This document shows positions 57,683 through 64,000 of a DNA stretch of 64,000 nt, in pieces (the stretch's first letter is position 1; each line of letters opens with the position of its first letter). A program made the position numbers and the translations under genes. The notes below the pieces were generated by a model, which was not told the DNA's origin, made no database searches, and was given only the letters and a program-made list of their open reading frames with translations. Source of the DNA: Utricularia gibba. Its lineage: Eukaryota; Streptophyta; Magnoliopsida; Lamiales; Lentibulariaceae. The stretch is taken from assembly GCA_002189035.1 (NCBI GenBank), contig NEEC01000009.1:1922001-1986000 (forward strand), in the 5' to 3' direction.

Positions 57683-59644
57683 GTCCCCCCATCGGATAAG
57701 AAGGTCATTTAGAAAATTGGCAACTCTTATATTCTATTTTACACATTTAATAAAAAATAAATAAATATAGAATGATTTTTTTTACACAATATCTGATATA
57801 TGATTAAATTTTTAATTTATGTAATCGATGAAATCGCCTGTGTACCCTGAAAACTATAATATATCGAAATAAGTATTTAAAACCTCTAAAAAAATAAGAA
57901 GGGGATATATGTTCTTTTTGGGGTATAATTCAATAATAAAACTGTTTTGAAATATTTTATATTTTAATTTATTATCAAATGAGTTGATTCTATAATAAAA
58001 TAAAATGAGATAAAGTGAGGTGTATAATTACTTTAAATTAAAAAAAGATACTAAAAATAATTGGGAATTTAATGAATAATGATTAGAGATGTCACGTGAA
58101 GTAACTACCTGCTCACATGATCTAATAATAATTCGTTACACGTGGAGTCCCGTCCCTCCACGGGGGTATGGAGAAGTGCAGAGAGGTTGGCAGAGGGGAC
58201 TCGAAATCAATGTTATTATTTTAATACTAATATAAATTATCCTTGCCAGACTTCACGAGCGAGCAGTGATTGTGGAATCTTTGTTCTTCCTGTAAGAAAA
58301 CCTTGATCATAAACCTAGTTTTGGACAAGCTTTAATGTTCTTCTTTTTGTTCGATCATGCCCATTTTTACAATTTTCGTATAGAGGCTGCCCAGATAAAT
58401 GGAGGCGAAGCAGAGACGACGACACGAATACCCACAAACTGGCACGAGCGCCGGCGAGGAGCGAGGGGGGCCGTCCTACTACTCCGCACGTGCGTCCGCT
58501 GAGGCGTCGCCTACGCCCCGTCCTCTATCGCGGCTCTGTTTTTTTTATTGTGTGGCACCCGACCGCCGCCGCGGTGGAACATAGAATATTAAATGCGACA
58601 ATGTAATGAAGTCACCAAGAACGGTTTCTAGACTATGTTGAGGGAGTTGCAGGATTGGGTGACTGGGGGAGGCGATTACCAGAAGGGTACGAGTTTGATC
58701 TACTTTTACGGTGAAGGGAATATTAAATTGGGGTTTGAAATTGATGGGGAGAGGATTCGGGCATTGCACTCTCTCATTTAATCACACTATCAAATTGATG
58801 GCAGCTCCCTTTTGTCCTTACGATCGTCCTCCCCTCACCGTAACCACGCACCCCATGTCAACAAATTTTGTGGATCACGACACTAATCATGGTGATGATG
58901 ACCCTCCTCCGGGTATCATATGCCCATCAAATAGTGCTGCAGTATCGAGTTCATGCAACTTTTCAGGTTTAGCCACTGCACTTACTGCATAAGGCAGAGA
59001 GACTGATCAGATCAGATCACCCACCCCAAGTGATTTGCAAGAACGATTAGGCTTGGGTTGGGAAATCTTTTCGAATTTTGGCGTGGCTTTTTCCTTTTGC
59101 AATCTTTCATATCATGCCAGGGAATTGATTCGCGAAGCAGGAATCCAATTTGAAAATGGATGCCACCCAGCCAGCCTACTTGCATAGTTGTGTATCATGT
59201 GTGCCGGGTTTTCAAACACGTAATCATTCGACCGCCCCATGGGGAACCCGAAACAAATCAATGTGTATTCAAATGCTTTATCACCATTGGCACATGCCCT
59301 CCCTCCAACCTTACGGAGAAATGATGATTTTGAAAATTAACCATTCTATTGTTACTGTGTGTGAAAAATAATCATTGTTTTAATGTGTGAAAGATAATAT
59401 TAGGGAGTAAAAGGGTGGGTTTTGAGCTCCTTGGGGATTAGCTATTGCCCTGAATCACAAACCAAGAAAGAAGGTACTCTTTTCAATCCTGTTTTTGGTA
59501 TGTATTTTCAAACTCTTTTTTCTTATGAATCTTTGTTTATTTTGATCCCCCCGTGTTTTTAATTTTCACCAAGGACAAGTCACCAGGGTAAGTAAATTCG
59601 CCCCTAAGGTAAAAGATTTTACGTATGTCCCTTTCACCGGCAGG

Positions 59645-59714
<70 letters not shown>

Positions 59715-59718
59715 TTTT
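59645..59718 (+). repeat. A16-(TA)25-T8 microsatellite
   Basis: Sixteen A are followed by 25 TA units (59661-59710) and then a T run. The block is close to self-complementary and can form a cruciform. It is likely hypervariable. Confidence 0.9.
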
Positions 59719-59877
59719 AATAATCAACGCGCATCATGTAATGAGCCTTCTAATCATTGTGAAAGTAACGTGCGCGTTTAAGCTACTCGTGGTCATAAAA
59801 CAGTATTGGAAAATGACGTGTCCGTCCGTCCATACGCCCACCTCCTCCCAATTCTTTTTTAAATAAATATTTTTTTC

Positions 59878-59890
59878 GGGGGGGGGGGGG
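59878..59890 (+). repeat. poly-G homopolymer (13 G)
   Basis: An uninterrupted 13-G run in AT-rich surroundings. A second run of 12 G lies at 60800-60811. Their lengths are uncertain for the same reasons as the poly-C run. Confidence 0.85.
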
Positions 59891-60992
59891 AGTAAATTAC
59901 AAAAGAAAAAAATAATACTTATATATACAAATATATATACACGTGGATTTATTTGATTGGTGCAAGGTTGATTTTGGATCGTGTGCGTAAAATTGGTGTC
60001 CCTTGGGGTGGGTAGAGAGGATTTTTATTTAAATGCGTGCGTGATGTAATGGATGTAGCCATCCATCACTCGGAAGGAGTTGATTTTGGATTCATGCAAT
60101 CATTTGCTGGAAAACGAGTACCCCGGTGATGTTTATTTCAAAAGAAAAAATAATTTTAAAATCCGTTGATTAATGGGGAGAGTCGAACGAGTATTTGAAA
60201 TTCAATTCATTCGATCCAATACAAAAAATTATACAATCTTGTGATTTCTAAACTATATGTATATTTTTCAAATCCGTCATGATAGTAACTTTAAATTTAA
60301 TTATATTTTTCCGGAATTAAGATGTACGTGGATTTTTTTTATATTTGATGGGTTTGAAAAAAAAACTTTTTTTAGGCTTTTGTGTATTTCATATATGAAA
60401 CATTTGAAATTTGTAAATCAAACCCATCAAATGATTAATTAAGTATAATGTAATTAAATTAAGTTTGGGATGAAGGGCGAAGAGGGCTAGGTGTCATTCA
60501 CTTATTGATTAATAAAGTAGTATTTAGTAGTTTATGAATTAATTTTTTAATATTGTTAAAAAATAATGATGAGGAAATGAAGGAGAGAGGGCAATAATTG
60601 GGGGGCAGAAAAAGGACAAAAAGGAGGCCCTCGTGCAACTCTGGAACCTCGATTCCCTTTCCCCAACCCCAACCCCCACGGATATTTATTTAATATGCCC
60701 TCCCTCCCTCCTCAAACCCTAAATACTATTACTATTATTATTTAGCAGCCCCGCCCCGGGCGCATCATGTAATGAAGGAGGATGATGTCTGAAGGGGGAG
60801 GGGGGGGGGGGCGGGCGATTTGTCGGCAGGGAGGCGATTCGGAGGAGGGAGATGATGGATGGATGAGGAGACACGCATCAATCCTTATCCCCCATCAAAC
60901 CCCACTGTTATTTCATATCATGCAATAGTTATAGCACATGAAGTAAGCCATCGCCCCCACCCCCACCCCTCCCTTTTTCCGCTTTATTGAAA

Positions 60993-61011
60993 TTAATTAA
61001 TTAATTAATTC
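60993..61011. repeat. (AATT)n palindromic tract
   Basis: Four to five AATT units in a row, self-complementary. It lies next to a C-rich stretch in the gene-free region. Confidence 0.7.
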
Positions 61012-61626
61012 ATGTGGTTGAAGGCCCCCAGCCCAGCCTTGGGTTAGATTTAGAGTTCCCCTAACCCTAAATGCGTCCGTACGTACCCCTTGCCTTGAAT
61101 CATATCAAAGGTTGCAATAAATGGGTTTAAGAATTGGAATGGGGAAGTCATATCAATCATTCGCGGATTTGACTGAGAATCCTGGGTTCAGCTTCAGAGG
61201 AGGCTTAGGGTTGGGTTGGGTTCACGCATCGGGGGCGCCACTCCGCGAATACATCAATCACTCTCTCTGCCTCGGGTCAAGGAAATACGCCGCACCCATA
61301 AAATTATTAAATAATTATATAACTACTATTTAGTACTAAAGAAATAAAGGGAAATTACTAAAACGGCCCTCCGCTGCGATATAGGGATGGCATGTTGTAT
61401 TAAAAAAACAACGCTATTCAAATACTTTTGGTTTCGATTTATAATTTGTTGACAATGGGAGCGAAAGAGTTGAATCCGATTTTAGAATATTATTAGGTCA
61501 CGTGGCACTACTACACCAACAGTATGTCCGTCCGGGTCAGCCCCCTGGCATTCCCTAGAGCAAAGCTAGAGGGAGGGGATTTTGGAGGTAGGGGTAAAAA
61601 GTGAAAACGCCAAGATAGTAAAAAAA

Positions 61627-61654
61627 GAAAGAAAGAAAGAAAGAAAGAAAGAAA
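61627..61654 (+). repeat. (GAAA)n tetranucleotide microsatellite
   Basis: About seven GAAA units preceded by an A run. A simple repeat with no evident function. Confidence 0.85.
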
Positions 61655-61936
61655 TTCACGGGACGGGGTAAGTCTAGTCTAGTCTAGGCCTAGGGTGCCT
61701 ATGTCGCACTAGACATCACTCGCATTCAAACCAGTCTGCTACACTCGCACAATTTTCACACGCAGCTCCCCTCCTAAAACCTCCCGCAACTTGAAAATGT
61801 CAACGAAATTCTGTCCTCGAAATATGCACAAAAGGGGTGGGAATTTATTACACCCACCAGTGGGGTGGTAATAAATAAAAAAGCACTGGAAACCTGCTTC
61901 ATAAAATATGCATTGCATCCATCTTCTTACAGAGAA

Positions 61937-61956
61937 GGTCCGGTCCGGTCCGGTCC
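61937..61956 (+). repeat. (GGTCC)4 pentanucleotide tandem repeat
   Basis: Four exact GGTCC copies at 61937, 61942, 61947 and 61952. It lies about 700 bp upstream of the CYP85A TATA box. Confidence 0.85.
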
Positions 61957-62259
61957 GTAGCTGGTGTCTTTGGCCAGTACGCGCACATGTGATGGCGCCC
62001 CTTCTCCAATATATATATATCTATTCTTTTTTACTCAGGGGATGGGCGGCCATGTGCTCTCCTCTGCTACCTACACCACACTCATCCAACTTGTTACCGT
62101 GGTAAAAGTAAAACCAACTTTGCTCTCCCCCATTCCATCCTTTTTTCCGGCTACTGGGTGCCCCATTAATCTCATCTCAGACTTTGTACGTATTATGGGT
62201 ATGAATGGATTCAAGATTCACATTTGGCGTGTGAATGAATGATGGGAAGGAGGCTGGTT

Positions 62260-62284
62260 GGGGAGGGGGTGGGTGGGGTGGGGG
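62260..62284 (+). other. second G-quadruplex-forming motif, upstream of CYP85A
   Basis: Five G runs of 3-5 bases with one-base loops (62260-62263, 62265-62269, 62271-62273, 62275-62278, 62280-62284). It lies about 360 bp upstream of the CYP85A TATA box, on the coding strand. Confidence 0.8.
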
Positions 62285-62645
62285 AGGAGATCGGCCCACG
62301 CCTTGAAACAAACAAAGCATATGTTGACACCTCAACGTGTCAATTTGACTGAGTTGTAAGTGCACTTAATAAGAGATGAGCTGTCTGTACAGAGTAGGGA
62401 CTTTAACTCCAAGGAGAGAGAGGACGACGCCTTTTCTTTATGGCTCAAATGTCTCGGTTGCCAAGAGTTTTTGCATTCTCTCTCTCTCTCCCTCTTTTTG
62501 TTTTCTTCGCTGTGCGCTTCTTAAAATAATTTTTTCTTTGTGAGGAAGACACATTTACATACATACTCTTTATGAGCTGCTGCTGCTTTGGGCCTATTAG
62601 GTATCTATCTCTATGTGTCGCGCTCTGTCATTGATTTCATCAGGT

Positions 62646-62652
62646 CTATATA
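62646..62652 (+). promoter_or_regulatory. CYP85A TATA box
   Basis: TATATAA lies about 180 bp before the start codon. The implied transcript would begin near 62675-62685 and carry a 150-nt leader rich in CTT and CAT triplets (62732-62806), a polypyrimidine tract. Confidence 0.65.
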
Positions 62653-62830
62653 ACCACCCGCACGAGCTCATGACTTGGCAGTACAACCAGAGCAAATCCA
62701 CATACCTTTCAGAGATATATCCTGCTGAAGCTTCCTCCTTTTCTCCCTTCTTCTTCTTCTTCATCATCATCATCTCCTTCTTCTTCTTCTTACTCCTCCT
62801 GTTGTTGAGTTGAGAGCTTCTGTGGAGGAG

Positions 62831-63976
62831 ATGGGTTTTCTGCTTGTTGTTGTTGGTGTGTTTTGGGGGCTCTGTTTCATGAGTATTGCTTTGCTCAGGT
62901 GGAATGAAGTCAAGTACAGCAAGAAGGGGTTGCCTCCTGGAACCATGGGATGGCCGGTTTTCGGAGAAACCACCGAGTTCCTGAAACATGGTCCTGCATT
63001 CATGAAGACCCAGAGATCAAGGTATGCACGAAGAAACAAACACACCACAAAAATCACAACTTTTGCATGGTTTCTTATGATTCTTCCTCTCCAGGTTCGG
63101 GAGTTTCTTCAAATCCCATCTACTGGGATGCCCCACAATTGTTTCCATGGATCCAGACCTTAACAGATACATTCTTTTGAATGAATCCAAAGGGCTTGTG
63201 CCTGGGTATCCCCAATCCATGTTAGATATATTGGGGAAATGCAATATTGCAGCTGTTCATGGCTCTGCTCACAGATACATGAGAGGGGCTTTACTAGCTC
63301 TTATCAGTCCTACCATGATCAAAGATCGGCTGTTGCCAAAGATCGATGATTTCATGAGATCCCATTTGGAGAACTGGGATGGAAAGATTATAGACATTCA
63401 GCACAAGACAAAAGAGGTTCGAATAGAAAAGTCTACTAGATCTGTAATTCACCACATCTTGTTCTTCTTCCATCATCCTTATCTGTTTGTTTTGTTTCAG
63501 ATGGCTTTTCTCTCATCCTTGAGGCAAATCGCAACCGAAGAGGCCAGCTCCATAGCTGAAGCATTTATGCCCGAGTTTTTCAAGCTGGTTCTGGGAACTT
63601 TCTCGCTCCCCATCAACCTCCCAAAAACCAATTACAGGCGTGCCTTGCAGGTGAATCTCTTCTCTTTTCTTCTTTCCTGGTGCCCTTTTAAACAGGGAGA
63701 AACTTGGAGAATCACTCAGAAGTTTTATCACAGGCAAGGCAGAACATTACTTCTTTGCTGAGGAAACTACTGGAAGAAAGAAAAACGAAAGGAGTAAAAA
63801 AGAATGACATGCTCGGTTTTTTACTGGATGATGACAACAAATACAAGCTAAGCGATGAGGAAATGATTGATTTGATCATCACAATCTTATATTCTGGATA
63901 CGAGACGGTTTCAACAACATCTATGATGGCCATAAAGTATCTGCAAGACCACCCACAAGTACTTGAAGAACTGAGG
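62831..63976 (+). CDS. CYP85A1: CYP85A cytochrome P450, brassinosteroid C-6 oxidase, 3' part outside the window
   Basis: CYP85A enzymes in the ER oxidise 6-deoxocastasterone to castasterone, and some members go on to brassinolide. Exons seen are 62831-63021, 63095-63416, 63501-63650 and 63734-63976, encoding 302 aa in phase before the right edge. The N-terminal anchor helix is GFLLVVVGVFWGLCFMSIAL. It is followed by KGLPPGTMGWPVFGETTEFL, the conserved GLVPGYPQSMLDILGKCN and AAVHGSAHRYMRG, and the I-helix YSGYETVSTTSM with the Glu-Thr pair. The heme-binding Cys and the K helix lie beyond 64000. Wording matches CYP85A clearly. CYP85A1 versus A2 cannot be told. A large gene-free region lies upstream. 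Confidence 0.93.
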
Positions 63977-64000
63977 GTAAGTCATTTTCTACACCATAAA

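Larger units (their letters stand above)
53826..62830. other. 9-kb gene-free, repeat-rich region upstream of CYP85A
   Basis: No protein gene, tRNA or rRNA can be supported in this stretch, in clear contrast to the dense first 54 kb. It holds simple repeats (poly-C 57659-57682, GT at 56953-56971, (TA)25 at 59661-59710, GAAA at 61627-61654, GGTCC at 61937-61956), G-rich tracts and AT-rich blocks. The 92-93 codon frames at 54506-54784, 57486-57764 and 58711-58992 show no domain, and the second one reads straight through poly-C. It may hold non-coding RNA genes, regulatory DNA or decayed elements that I cannot identify by eye. Confidence 0.6.

Noticed and set aside
57457-57764. Proline-rich open frames at 57.5-57.8 kb
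   Set aside because: They read straight through the 24-C homopolymer and lack any conserved block.
58711-58992. 93-codon frame MKGILNWGLKLMG
   Set aside because: No domain and no supporting signals. It is possible but not supportable.
53826-62830. tRNA, miRNA or rRNA genes in the empty region
   Set aside because: I looked for T-loop GTTCGANTC patterns and for common plant miRNA sequences and found none.
1-64000. CRISPR array, phage or bacterial operon content
   Set aside because: The sequence is a spliced plant genome with no repeat-spacer pattern or bacterial gene layout.

Overview
The window is nuclear DNA of a flowering plant, most likely a eudicot. The genes are split by short GT-AG introns, and the predicted proteins match plant-specific families: BLADE-ON-PETIOLE, EBF, plant arginase, type-B MGDG synthase, EXO70, AFP/Ninja and CYP85A. 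I reconstructed 21 protein-coding genes; 20 of them lie in the first 54 kb, about one per 2.7 kb, so this is a compact gene-dense segment. I cannot name the species; a small-genome lineage would fit. I see no rRNA, tRNA, CRISPR array or intact transposon.

Layout. 0.5-3.0 kb: eIF3e (+). 4.6-6.1: BOP-type BTB/ankyrin coregulator (-). 7.9-8.7: F-box protein (+). 9.1-12.0: HIRAN-SNF2-RING helicase of the RAD5/HLTF type (+). 12.3-14.2: R3H/SUZ protein (-). 16.3-18.6: exocyst SEC15 (+). 19.2-20.4: SPX phosphate sensor (+). 23.1-25.3: EIN3-binding F-box protein (+). 26.1-27.6: arginase (+). 28.2-30.0: CUE-like coiled-coil protein (+). 30.6-32.5: type-B MGDG synthase (-). 34.1-35.5: 2-oxoglutarate dioxygenase (-). 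36.0-37.1: organellar glycine-rich RNA-binding protein (-). 37.8-39.7: exocyst EXO70 (-). 41.4-42.4: conserved plant protein of unknown function (+). 42.6-43.5: AFP/Ninja repressor (-). 45.4-45.8: small complex I-type protein (+). 46.9-47.9: atypical FCP1/NIF-like phosphatase (-). 49.8-51.5: MES11-type methylesterase (+). 51.9-53.8: mitochondrial carrier (-). 53.8-62.8: a 9-kb gene-free, repeat-rich tract. 62.8-64.0: CYP85A brassinosteroid C-6 oxidase, cut by the right edge (+).

The genes do not form one pathway, but some themes recur. SPX and MGDG synthase both belong to phosphate-starvation biology, and each has two P1BS (GNATATNC) sites upstream. SEC15 and EXO70 are subunits of the same exocyst complex. 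BOP, EBF, AFP and CYP85A act in organ patterning, ethylene, ABA and brassinosteroid signalling, and AFP sits beside a cluster of ACGT/G-box elements.

The most striking sequence-level observation is that six genes (BOP, F-box, EBF, MGDG synthase, AFP, methylesterase) carry one or two apparent 1-2 nt frameshifts. Seven of the eight lie at runs of three or more G or C, and most look like a lost base. Flanking protein similarity and exon phase are otherwise perfect. Residual homopolymer error in the assembly explains this better than six independent pseudogenes, and any automatic annotation of this contig will split these genes. I found no convincing undescribed system. The best biological leads are the P1BS pairs, a GC-AG intron in a phosphatase whose DxD motif is altered, a methylesterase with Asp at the nucleophile position and an acylation-type N-terminus, and the structured gene-free region upstream of CYP85A.
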